Shown here one piece after another: positions 10,812 to 22,072 of a DNA stretch of 40,681 nt (its first letter is position 1; every line of letters begins with the position of its first letter). A model generated the notes under the pieces. It saw nothing but the letters and a program-made list of their open reading frames with translations, was not told where the DNA came from and made no database searches. Source of the stretch: Intoshia linei (Eukaryota; Orthonectida; Rhopaluridae); the NCBI GenBank assembly GCA_001642005.1, contig LWCA01000205.1, positions 1 through 40,681 on the forward strand, given 5' to 3'. A program made the translations under genes and the position numbers.

Positions 10812-13494
10812 TTATTTGGGATGCATTAGTTCAGGTATATAACATTTTACGTTTCATCATTTAATTATTTCATTTTAAGACAATCTTATGTGCTCATTAT
10901 CAATTTATGCAGATAACACATTATATCAATCCTTTAATAAAACACCTATACAACACAGACGTGCTGCCATAACTAGACTCATAGAAAACATTATTAGCGA
11001 TGCAAATGCCATATTTATGGAAAAAAAAAATAAAATTTTAATTTCCCGTAGTCCAGATGGAAAATTATACAAACAAATTCAATTAATCATCAGAAAAATT
11101 ACTGTACATTATTTTATAATAATTCTACAATTTTATTGTATTATTGAATTAAAATATGACTAAAAACGACCCGTGACTCACAGGCTGTGACACTGTTTCT
11201 GCAGTGAAATTGCGTAAAAAAACTAAAACTGTTGACTTTTTTTATAAAATTATAATTTTATAGTTTATTTATCAATTCTAATTTATTTATTTTTTGTTTT
11301 TAACATGTTTTTTAATTTCAGATATTTGACGATTATCGCTGTTCAAACATAAACAATTTTTCTGAAGAAGAAAAGATTTTATGCAATGATAAAGTGGGTA
11401 GTTCTGTGCTTTTAAAGTAAGATATTATTACTATTATTAATTATTACTTATTATTATAATAATTATTTCTACACTGCATTTTAGTGAAATTTCAAAAAAA
11501 GACTTGTCAAACTTTTGTTTGGGTTATATATTCACTAATCGTGACTTTGAAGGAGACATTGTAGGTCTAGCTTGGGTTGCTGCCACGAGTTGAAATAAAA
11601 TGAATTTTTTATACATTAAAATTATAGATAAAAAAGGAGGAATTTGTGATCACTATGAACGATATCGAAACGGAAAAAGATCTCACAATTCTGGAGTCAT
11701 TACGACAAGGGATATCAGCATTTTTGGAAAAATTGTAGAAATTTTTACTCATGAAATTTTGCATAGTTTTGGTTCAAAGGTATACAAATTTAATGGTTAA
11801 AAACTGGTACATGATAAATTAACCATTTTTTAGCAACAATCACTAATTAATCTAAACATTTTGTAATTAAAGTCTGCAAAGTGCTTAGTACTCAATGTTT
11901 GATTATTTTGCTGGTTTTTTATTTTTAAAATCACTTGAAGTTTATATAAAGAAATTGAAAAAAATCATTTATCATCAAATTTTTATTAGTCTTTAGTTTA
12001 GAGCAGGGGTGCACAACCCTTCCATCAATTCAGCCACAATGCTACTTTTCTCATTGATACTACGGCCGCACAAAATTTACTTCGACATTGAGAAAGTTTA
12101 CTCTGAAAGAAAGGTCCCGAGCCTGGACCTAAATTTTAGGTCTAATAAAATAGTTTACTTTAAATTTTAATATCAGCAAGTTTTAATTAATAATTTTCAA
12201 TTAAAATTAATCCTTAATTCACTCATATAAATTAATACCACATCTATCATTTATTTGAATCGGAATAAATAGCAATAGTAGGATTAATGCAATGCTTCTC
12301 ATGAGGGTGACGGGTCACCCCGAGGTATGAATACGAAAATTTAGATGATGGTAGGCGAGTCTACAATTTTCTACATATTTCATTAGATCATCCAATTTAA
12401 TATAATTTTAGGAGAAAAAACCAAAATTTTACCAACCCTTAAGGAAGAAATCATTTTTTACCAAAGTTTTAGAATAAAAACTACCCTATCTGATTCCAAA
12501 AAAAAAAACAAAATTTTAGCAACCCTTAAAGAAAAAAATCGCTTTTAATAATATTTTTATGTAAAATCCCATTTGACCAAATTTTTAAATCAATAATTAT
12601 TCTGACTGATTTCATAAGAAAAAACATGATTTAAAAAAAAATTTTAAAAATCTTATACTATTTTTTTGAAAAAACATTAATCATTAATTTTTTGGTAAAT
12701 AATTAATAATAATTGGACAACAGAAAAAAGTTCCATTAAAAACCGATTTGTTGGTACATTAGAGTGGAAGCCATAAAAAAATATGTAAATATAAATAATG
12801 ACATAAAAAAGATATCAGTGACTACTTTGATTTTGTGTGCTCTTAGCTAACATTTGAGGAACTGGGGCAAAGTCAAGAATGTAACTTTTTGATTAAAATA
12901 TTTTAAATAGAGCTTAAAAAAATCTTTAAACTTTTCAATTTGAAATAGAATGATATATTGCATTATGATGAGATGTATTGTCCACGGCAGCACGTTGTGC
13001 ACCCCTTGTTTAGAGCCATAAATAAACCCGCTTAAGGAAAAATTCCATATTTACTAACCTTTTATGGAAATTTCCACTTTTACCTAAACATACTGTATTA
13101 TTAAAACTTGTCAAATTGCTATTTTTTAAAGTGGAAAATTTTTGATCTTTTATGAAATAGTTTATGCAATTTAGGCTCTTTTTAGGGTTGATAAAACTAG
13201 ATTTTCTCTTAAGGGTTGGTAAATTTTGAATTTTAGTAAAAATTTTAAATATTATTTAACTTATTATTAACTATCATTGATTGAGTAAACTCATATTTCT
13301 GTATCGATTGTAGCATGACACTGACCCAAATTGTTTGGGAGACGCTGTTAATGGTACTCATATAATGCACCCCAAAGTTGTTTATTCTTCCATGAAACCC
13401 AACAACCGTTTAATGAGTACTTGTACAAAAAGATACATTTCCGAAAAAATTGATCAAATTTTGTATGGATCAAAAATAAATAATTGTTTTCTCG
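10812..13494 (+). CDS. ADAM10-like zinc metalloprotease, catalytic-domain exons (partial)
   Basis: Exons 10880-11103, 11322-11416, 11485-11588, 11628-11779 and 13314-13494 join in frame with GT-AG introns (about 252 residues); 10812-10834 may be a 23 bp micro-exon before them. The protein starts with CSLSIYADNTLYQSF, as at the start of an ADAM10 catalytic domain, then CLGYIFTNRDFEG, GLAWV, KKGGICDHYE and SGVITTRD. The zinc site HEILHSFGSK|HD fits HExxHxxGxxHD with all ligands and the Glu present; NGTHIMHP supplies the Met-turn, and INNCF ends the domain. GLAWV favours ADAM10 over ADAM17. ADAM10 proteases are type I membrane sheddases. A prodomain upstream and a disintegrin/Cys-rich region, membrane span and tail downstream were not found, although a good donor (GTAAGA) follows 13494. 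Introns are 39-218 bp except the last (1534 bp), which holds an hAT element. Confidence 0.87.
12004..13007. mobile_element. Non-autonomous hAT element with 8 bp target duplication
   Basis: The left end is CAGGGGTGCACAAC and the right end GTTGTGCACCCCTT, an inverted repeat. Both sides carry the same 8 bp, GTTTAGAG (11996-12003 and 13008-13015). The 1004 bp body has no transposase ORF and includes units with TTTTACCAACCCTTAAGG (about 12410-12550). It lies inside an intron of the ADAM gene, between the GSK and HD parts of the zinc motif. A second, slightly shorter copy starts near 40000, and a right-end fragment lies at about 13535-13637. Confidence 0.9.
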
Positions 13495-13534
13495 GTAAGA
13501 TTATTATTATTATTACCTTGAATAAAATCTCCTT

Positions 13535-13637
13535 TTAACTTTTTAATTTGAAGTAAAATGGTATATTGAATTATGATCAGATGTATTGCCCATGGCCGCA
13601 CATAAACGCTTTCACAGCCGCACGTTGTGCACCCCTG
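13535..13637. mobile_element. hAT right-end fragment (third copy)
   Basis: Resembles the last 100 bp of the 12004-13007 element (TTTTTAATTTGAAGTAAAAT, GTATTGCCCATGGCCGC, CACGTTGTGCACCCCTG). It is followed by AATTAGAG, similar to the target sites of the other hAT copies. Confidence 0.7.
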
Positions 13638-14104
13638 AATTAGAGCAACCATTGTCAATTTGTCGTTAAATAGTGTAACTGTTTATCGACAAAAATGACA
13701 TTTTAATATCTTCCATTTTTTATGGAATAAATGGAATGTGACTCACATTATGTGAGCTATTTTGACAATCATCTAACTATGCCGTACATCTAATTGCTTT
13801 TGCATCATACAAATGTAGGTTTCCCCTTTGTATAGAGAATATACAGTGCATATTAGATAATAAAACATCAATTTTAAGTAAACTTGTTTTTTTACATGCA
13901 CTCTCTTCAAATTTAAATTTCAAAATTTTCAAAATTATTTTCACTACAGTTTAATAATCTTAATAATTTAAAATAATCGGGAATTTTCCTTGACATTACT
14001 TGCCAACCTAACAATTTATAAAAAATATAAACGCTTGCTTGGAATGTAAACACAATTTGTCATCAACTTGCTCAAAATTTAGTCAATTTTTGGTTGCTCT
14101 AATT
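13638..14104. mobile_element. MITE with AGAGCAACCA inverted ends
   Basis: The left end AATTAGAGCAACCATTGTCA and the right end TTTTTGGTTGCTCTAATT are inverted repeats, about 467 bp apart. AATT flanks both sides and could be a 4 bp target duplication, but being palindromic it could also be part of the ends. The first ~95 bp recur at 14578-14680. No ORF. Superfamily unknown. Confidence 0.65.
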
Positions 14105-14577
14105 CCAATAAATGTTTAATATACAATATATAGTCAAAAAATATAATACTAGTGAAAAACACTACAATATGAGTCATAATTTATAACTAATGAATATGAC
14201 TACTGAGTCAGTAGAACTGACTAGACGAATACTTGATTCATAATAATAATAACTTACCAAAAATTCGTTAAAAATATATTGATGTCAAAATTCGGAATTT
14301 TTGCTTGAACTAAATAAAATGATTTATGAAATATTTTTAATAGCTTACAAAATTGAACACTGAGTAATTGTTGAATTGTACAATTGTGAGTATGGTGTTT
14401 TTGTATTTGTAAATGTGCATCTAAACATATTTATAAACAATAATACAATGTAATTGATTATAATTATACAAAATAATAAAGTATTGTAATAAATAAAAAC
14501 TGATAAAAAAGATGTACAATGTACATTACTTGAAACTTTAAAAGCTATTATTTCAACAGTCTAGAATAGGGCTGGGG

Positions 14578-14680
14578 AATAGAGCAACTATTGTCAATTT
14601 GTCGTTAAATACAGTAACTGTTTATCGACAAAAATGACATTTTTAATAACATCTGTCATTTTGTATGGAATAAATGGAAC
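14578..14680. repeat. Second left end of the AGAGCAACCA MITE
   Basis: ATAGAGCAACTATTGTCAAT and TTTATCGACAAAAATGACAT repeat the left part of the 13638-14104 element in direct orientation. No matching right end was seen. Confidence 0.7.
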
Positions 14681-14719
14681 AATGTCATTTTTGATTTTAA
14701 ATTAAAATTTAATCGAAAT

Positions 14720-15925
14720 ATTTAAAAAATATTTGTAGGACCGTTAATTATTTCAAATTTTTTCTTTAACATGTGTAAATAAAATACATTAGAAATAAAA
14801 AAATATGAATATTAAAGTGTTTTTTTAACCGTGAAAGCGACACTTTGTCAGATTAAAATTTTTTGTGTGTGTTCACGGGATATAACTGTATCATCTGTAA
14901 TTTTTTTGAAAATTATATGACCGTTTTTATTTTTTTAAAAAAAGTAATCTGTGGTTTTGATCGTGAAAATGCACTTTTTTGATATTACCATTTATTATAA
15001 TGCTTATGATTTTAGATACTATTGCAGAGTTTATGTTTAACCCTAATACTCCCAGACAAATTTTTCCAATTTTTTGGCTTCGATTTTTCCAAAAATATGG
15101 GAAGTTAATACATACTTGCCTATTTTTCACCATATAAAATTTTAGGTAATTACCAATTGTAGTTATGGAGTTATTTCACATTCCATATGTTCACATTGGG
15201 AAAATAAGGCAAATAAAAGCGTGTATATATAAAACCACATCGTCAATATATTTAATTATTTAATCAAATTGTAGCCAATACATGAATTCATCATATAATA
15301 TTTATTAAATTCAGTTATCACAACTTGAACAAAAAAAATATAAAAAATTTTTTCAGTGAATTTTTTTTTGCTTTGCAAAATCATTGTGGCCCACTGTAAG
15401 TGAGACAGAAGGCTAATCGGTGAAAACCCATAACTAATATACTCGAATGTTATATAATATACTAATTAATTTAATTTTTCATATATAATTAACTTTGTTT
15501 CAATTTTATACGTGTTTTTATAATTGTAATGTTATGTGATCATATGGTCACACTGGGAGTATTAGGGTTAATAAAATTTAAGTACATGTTTCATTTTTTC
15601 AACATAGGGTAATTTGTGGTTCAAACCATGAAGGTTTGCGTTTCTGAGGCTGAGATTAACGACAATGTTAATGACTTTAAAACGAGTCCCAGAATATATG
15701 TTTTATTAAATTTTTGTGCTGATTTTTTTGAAACAAAAGGGAAAATTGGGGTTTTTACCCTGAAAAACTCAAATTCTGAAACTGAAATATAGATAAAAAT
15801 ACCCCCTAAGCAAAACTGTATTAGAAATTGGATTTTTTTAATTCTGCGACTGTCAATTTTTTAAATAAACCGTTGCATATACACAGACATTCATTTTTAT
15901 ACATAATTTGTATAAGATATGACTC
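14720..15925. repeat. Family A repeat copy
   Basis: Contains the family blocks TTGTCAGATTAAAATTTTTT, GGATATAACTGTATCATCTG and TGTGGTTTTGATCGTGAAAA, and ends near 15925 with ACACAGACATTCATTTTTAT, which mirrors the start of the copies at 29938 and 32019. Interrupted by unrelated AT-rich sequence. No coding potential. Confidence 0.6.
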
Positions 15926-17194
15926 ATGAGACAAATATGTAAAAAATTACTTGTTTTTTAGTCAAACTTTGAACATTAATTACATTTATGATAATAAAAT
16001 TTAATTTCATGAGAAACTCTGTATACATTACCTTATCATACATCATATTATCATATGTATTACATTCATGAAATAAAACTTAAATTTATGTTTAATTATT
16101 AACAATATGTAAAGTCAAGCGATTAAAACGGTTATTTTAAGAAAAAAAGAAAAAAATTCTGCAAAGTCAAATAAAAACATTATCATTAGAAATCATCATA
16201 GTCAATCTTGACAAACAAAAAATTTACTAAATTCCAAAAATTAGATTAAAAATTTTTAAAGAGTACATAAGTAATATTTTTGTGAGGTAGTAGATAAATA
16301 AATCTAATAAATCTTGCAAAATTAAATTTTTTCAATCTTGGATGAATGGTTCAAAACAGGTTGAGAATCCCTGATTTATCCAAGAAAAATAATTTGCAAA
16401 ATATTTAATACTATGCTATATGTTTTTGACAATGAAAATGCCTATTTATGAGATTTGTTTGTAGATAAAACGTTTGTATTACAAACCTGTTAAATAATTA
16501 TTATTGTGTAAATTATGCGATAATTTAATTGATTTAATGTTCATTGATCAGACAGGTACACAAACATTTGATTTTACCAAGAGAGTCTAATTTATCTAAT
16601 ACATTAAACAGTGTAATTATACTATAATGTAAAAAGATAAAAAATAATTTTGAAATTAGACTTCCTATCAGACAATTTAATACATAAATGTATAATATTT
16701 ATAGATTTAATAAATCAATAAGTGAATATCGAAATGATTAGAAATAGGAATATGTGCACTAGGGAATCCTTTACAAATTAAATCGCAGTACATAATATAG
16801 TACGTATATAAATTAATGGCGGCCAATGAACCATATATGAAACTTGCAATAATTTTTATTCACCCTTGAAAGAAAAGTACAAAATACAATTTATCTGTAA
16901 AAACTTTACTCACTTTGATAATTGTATTTTATACGTTTATGCCTGCATATTTCATATTTTTTGTTGAAAAAATTTTTATCCCACACACGTGTCATCAAAT
17001 TGAACAAAATGCAGCAATATACAGTTATATTCTTATAATGATTAATCAAAATAACAAATAAGGCATTAATTTTAAATTTCCTGTATAAATACAATGTCAT
17101 TAATCTCAGATTTTAAACTAAAACAAGTAAGTTCAAGTTTTCAAATTAATAATTGTACATCAACCCATAATCATACCAAACGCAATGCATGCGA

Positions 17195-17446
17195 CTAAAG
17201 ATATATAAAAAATATATACTTTCTAAGTGTATAATTATAATTATTACAATAATTTAATTGAAAAATAACAATACAATAAATTATAAAATTACCATTGAAA
17301 CATTTTTTCATTGTACAAGAGTTTAGATTACATTTATTGTTTGCATCATTTGAAAATATTCCATCTTCCCTAATGACACAATCAAAACAAACATTTTCGA
17401 CATTTCGATTCAAATTTTGTTTATGTAATACTATATTAGATTGCAT
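17195..17446 (-). CDS. Small cysteine-rich ORF, unknown
   Basis: The minus strand starts with ATG at 17446 and holds a cysteine-rich segment at about 17405-17290: VCFDCVIREDG, then NKCNLNS and CTMKKCFNG. The spacing is C-x2-C, 14 residues, C-x4-C-x4-C. A GT donor (AATG|GTAATT) follows FN, so the tail beyond it is probably intronic. The pattern could suit a small disulfide-rich extracellular domain (for example Ly6-like) or a zinc site; no signal peptide is visible. Partner exons could not be fixed: a possible acceptor near 17083 would add about ten residues and a stop. It could be a chance ORF. Confidence 0.25.
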   Translation of the reverse strand: MQSNIVLHKQNLNRNVENVCFDCVIREDGIFSNDANNKCNLNSCTMKKCFNGNFIIYCIVIFQLNYCNNYNYTLRKYIFFIYL

Positions 17447-18138
17447 GAGTGAACTATAAAATTGATTTTAGATATTATATCAAGAGTTTTATTTTTTCAA
17501 TGTCAAATGTAAAAAGTCGTAAAAAATTCAAAGTTTCTGGCAAATAATGTTGAACGTTTATTTGCACTCTAGCTAAATTAAAAGTAAGGTCATTTGATAG
17601 AACGAATTGTTTGTTTAACATGTACCAATATGTGAATATTTCATGATGTGATGTACTAAACTATACTTTAATTGAATTTATTGTTCCATGGATTCTAATA
17701 TAAAGGGGTGTACTATTTTATAAAGCAATTAAAGTCAGATTATTCTCATTAACGTGCCTTTATTAATTTAAATTTAAAATTAACATTTTTAATATTTATT
17801 ATTTTGGCACATAATATTTTTAATTATAAAATTCGACATGTTTCATTCCCATGCAAGTCATATGAAATCAATGATTCTCTTTACTTTACATTTATTGAAT
17901 TTTTATCTAGTTTCATATAAATAATATAAAATTGCATGATACAATATGAATTCTAAATCATATATAACCCTTACGAGACAATTGTATGTTTAGATACCAA
18001 AAACTACACTCATAAATTTAAATATCTTTGTCATTTTATCGGTTTATTTTCACCCTGAAGGCGTAGATTTTTGAGAATTTTGAATATAGATAAACTGTAA
18101 GTTGTATCAGAATAAACTTTCTTTAAATTCTGGTACTA

Positions 18139-18212
18139 CAGTGATCGCTCTCTAAATTGAACACTAACTGCAAAAAAATGGATGGTGTTCAAGTTTTAGA
18201 GATTGAACACTG
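18139..18212. mobile_element. 74 bp foldback flanked by TA
   Basis: Begins CAGTGATCGCTCTCTAAA and ends GAGATTGAACACTG, imperfect inverted repeats, with TA immediately on both sides as expected for Tc1/mariner-type target duplication. It is far too short to encode anything; it looks like an extreme MITE. A related 52 bp element lies at 18424-18475. Confidence 0.6.
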
Positions 18213-18423
18213 TAGTTAATTATTTCATACTATATTTATTGTGAAATTTATGAGAAAAATCAAAATTTTAAAATAAATGAATTGTTCAAATTTAAGAACT
18301 CACATTTTCTTATAAATTTCTTAAATTATATATAAAATTAAATAAATTACAACAAATTTATGAGAAAAATCACAATAAATTGTGTTCATATTCAAGAGCG
18401 GGAATGTATATTCTTATTATGTA

Positions 18424-18475
18424 CAGTGATCGCTGAGTGTATTTAGATACTGTTCAATTTAGGGAGCGACCACTG
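18424..18475. mobile_element. 52 bp foldback flanked by TA
   Basis: Begins CAGTGATCGCTGAG and ends TAGGGAGCGACCACTG, with TA on both sides. Its ends match those of the 18139-18212 foldback. Alternatively 18139-18475 as a whole (337 bp, also TA-flanked) is one element and the inner ends are secondary. Confidence 0.6.
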
Positions 18476-18549
18476 TATTAGATATGTACAATGTACATGT
18501 TTATTTAATGTCAAGTTAATATTTATTTTTAAATAAAATTGGAATAAAT

Positions 18550-21500
18550 AAAAAATAAATAACATTGTGCTTTTTTGATAGTGAAGGCTATGTGAAATTT
18601 AAAATATTTATCTGTGTTAATTGAATATAACTGTATGATCTGTAAATTTTTTTTAAATTCTAAGCTCATTCCATTTTTACAGAAATGTAATCTGTGGTTT
18701 TGATCGTGAAACTGCAACTTTTAAAGAATATAAATTAGTAGCATGATATTTTTATTGAAATGTAGGGATACCAACTGTGAAGAATGTTGGGAAACGCTGA
18801 TATACACCTTTAAATATTTTGCACTTTTTATGTACTGTCATGTATTTTCATGGATTAATACTAAAGTAAAAAGAGGAAAATCCAAAAAATTATATATATT
18901 GGTATTGTCTTTTTCAATTTGATGATATATATTCACTATCTGCTTTCAATGAGTAAAAAATTTAAATCAATCAATTTTGTATCAATAATTAACTGAATCA
19001 GTACTTTAAAAACATATTACGGGTGAATTTTATCAAAATTGTAATAAATATAAAAATGATAATAACAAAGTTGTAGTTTATAGTACTTCGTTGTTGTAAG
19101 TTTTGAACTAACATTTAGTACAAATAGAATTTAAACTTTTTGAAAATCAAAAATAGCGTAGCTATGAAAAAAATCGAAGGAATCAATTATATAGATTTCC
19201 ACCCATATATCTTTATTGGAAATGTGTAGACATTTGTACATGAAATTGTAGGATAAATATTTACATTTTCAATTTTTATTTTAATCAAAATATTTGAAAA
19301 ATATTGGTTGAATATATTAAAAGTATTTTTCACCGGGAATGCGTAGATTTCTGGGGTTAAAATTTCGCATCTATATCAACTGGAATAAGCTGTATCAGAA
19401 TAATCTCTTTTTTTTTAATTATACGACCGTTAATTATTTAAAATTTTTTGTTTTAATAAAATAGTTTCAAAGTAAATAAAATGAATATTAAAGTGCTTTT
19501 TTGACCATGAAGGTGTCACTTGATCAGATTGAAAAATTTTGTGTGTGTTAACTGAATATAACTGTATCATATGAATTTTTTTTAAAATTCTAGGGCTGTT
19601 TTCATTATTAAAAAAAAGGGTATTCTGGGTTTTTAAACGTGTAAATTACTTTTTTGAGGTTAACGATTATGATAATGCTTATGAATTTAAAAACCATTCC
19701 AGAATTTGTGTTGTATAAAATTATAATACTTTCTTAAATTTTACAGAAAAGTGTAAATTAGGGTTTTGGTCGTGAAGATATAAGATTTGTAATTGAAAAT
19801 AATCACAATGTTGATGATTTTAAAATCTTTATCAGATTTAATATTTTTTATAATAGTCCTATATATTTAAACAAAAAATACAGTTCATACAGTCATTTCC
19901 AGATACACACAAAAAAATTTTAGGGAAATTTTTTTGACCATATTTTAAATCAAAATAAAAAATTGTCTTGACACATTTAGGAACTATTCCTTTAAAAGAT
20001 TGTTAATAGTGAATAGTGGCATTTTCATGTAAGATTTTATTTTTTTGGTATATTAAAAAAGTCCACCCTCTGCAGAGCTAAGTGCTGTAAAAACAGCCAA
20101 GCTAGTTAAAATATAATGGCAATTTAAATATTTTATTTATAGTAGATGTAGATAAAAATTGAAAATAATGAAAAGAAGTAAAAAATAAAAACTACACAAC
20201 AATTATTTTAATTTATAACCACATTTTCAATGCCAAATATCTCGGGTCACGTATAGATTATTATAGGAAAAAGCTATATAAGACGGAATTCATTTCACGA
20301 AAGATTTTTTAATATTGACTCGTTGACTAGTATACATTGTAGTGACTTTTAAAAAATTTTGAGACTTTACATTTAATATTTCTATTTTGTTTTAATTCAT
20401 TATACAAATTTTAGGGGTCCAATGGACTCGGTCCACGGTGAAAAATTTTTGACGAACCCACATCAAATTAAAACCAGCAAAATTGTTTAATGTGTCATTT
20501 AATTTAATCTAATATACGCAAAATCTTGTGTAGCTGGTTATATATATCAACTGTTTAATGGACAGTAGTATTATCATGTACCATTTACTAAAATTTGACC
20601 ACTTGTTTAAAAATTATATCCGAATTTGCACAGTCTTTCATTCTTTTTCATATTGACAATTTCTATTTAAAATTTATCTAAAAGCAATATTTGGAACATA
20701 ACAAGTACCTGTCCAAATTCATGAAAGAATATATTAATTAAATTGGCTGAAACAAGAATTTTATAAAATACTAATTTAAATTAGATAGGAATATCGTATC
20801 CTGCAGGTTGTAACTAAACGTGAAATATTTATGCATTAAAAATTTTACGACCTTGATAGAATTTATTTTTATTTTAACATTCACCCATATAATTGAATAG
20901 TGAGTATAATATATTTTTGACAAATACCTGGAAAATAATTGATTGTGGAAAAATTTCAAGACGGTTATTGTTATTCAAATGTTTTCATTAACATGGTAAA
21001 TAAAATCTAAGCTGTCCGCCCCAGTTTTGTAGAAATTTTCCTGTATTATGTTGATTTTATAATGTACATTATACGCGTATACTAGCTTGATTGTTTTTTA
21101 CTTCGTACAAATAGCACATAACTCTGCCGAGGGCGGACTTTTTTAATTCTACCAAAAAATAAAATTTTATATAAAAATGCTACTATTCACTATTATCAAT
21201 ATTTTAAAGATATGATTCCCAAACGGTAAGACAATTTATATTTTTTAATTTCTGGGACCATTAACAATTTCCCAAAAAAGGTAAACATTAAATTGCTTTT
21301 TTGAACACGAAGACTTAACCTAACACTGAAAGTTTTTGTTTTTATTGGAAAAAGCTATATTAAATGTGATTTTTTTAAAATTTTTAAAAAAAAGGATAAT
21401 TTGTGGTTTTGACCCTGAAGATATACCTTTTTGAAATTTATGATAATGTTCATGATTTTATAATCTGTATAATAATGTATTTTTTAAATTTTAAGACTCG

Positions 21501-21690
21501 GTTGATTTTCACAAAAAGGATAATTGGGATTTTTAGCAGGTAATTGTAAGTTTCTGAGATTGAAATTTATTGTACTTTCTCCCCGGAAAAATCTGACTTG
21601 AAATTTGTGTTTTTTAAAAATCTAGAAATCTTAGTTATTGCAGCAAACGATAACACACAGACACAAACATTTTTATATACGTTAGGATTA
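18550..21690. repeat. Composite of family A and B repeats
   Basis: Family A blocks recur at about 18550-18730, 18990-19110, 19320-19650 and 21240-21690; the last ends in CACACAGACACAAACATTTT then TATATACGTTAGGAT, mirroring the TATCCTTACTTATATA starts elsewhere. Family B ends lie at about 19985-20115 (reverse) and 21060-21240 (forward, CTGCCGAGGGCGGACTT). Stretches between (about 20120-21060) show nothing recognisable. No coding exon found. Confidence 0.55.
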
Positions 21691-22072
21691 TGTTTATGGT
21701 GTCTATTTGTTTATCTATTGTTTTCTTCAAATGGCTGTAAAATATATTTTTCCACAAAGGGTTAGTAAAAAGGATTTTTCTATAGTGTTATTGTATTGAC
21801 CATTTTAACTTTTGATTGCATTGCACGGCATTATATAATGTTGTAAAATGGTCCGTATATGAATGCACAATAGTGTTTATATCAGTGCACAACCCTGTAA
21901 TAAAATACATTAAACATATACAGTGTATTCTATACATACATGTGTATGAGTAGTATTCAGTAATATAATTATAAAAAAGCACAAGTTGTGACTCACAATT
22001 TGGTAACACGATATTTTGAAAATTCTAAAAATGAGTATTTACACAAAGTGGAAAATTTAATAGATTGTAATA

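Noticed and set aside
18770-18800. Plus-strand CEEC-like string considered as an ADAM Cys-rich exon
   Set aside because: The DNA (GTTGGGAAACGCTG) is a typical degenerate hAT end and the frame closes quickly.
21788-22009. Minus-strand frames that splice in silico (ACAT|GTATGT to TTACAG|GG) into a short Cys-containing tail
   Set aside because: The acceptor region CAGGGTTGTGCAC is a reversed hAT-like end and the sequence lies after the TMEM120 stop; more likely chance.
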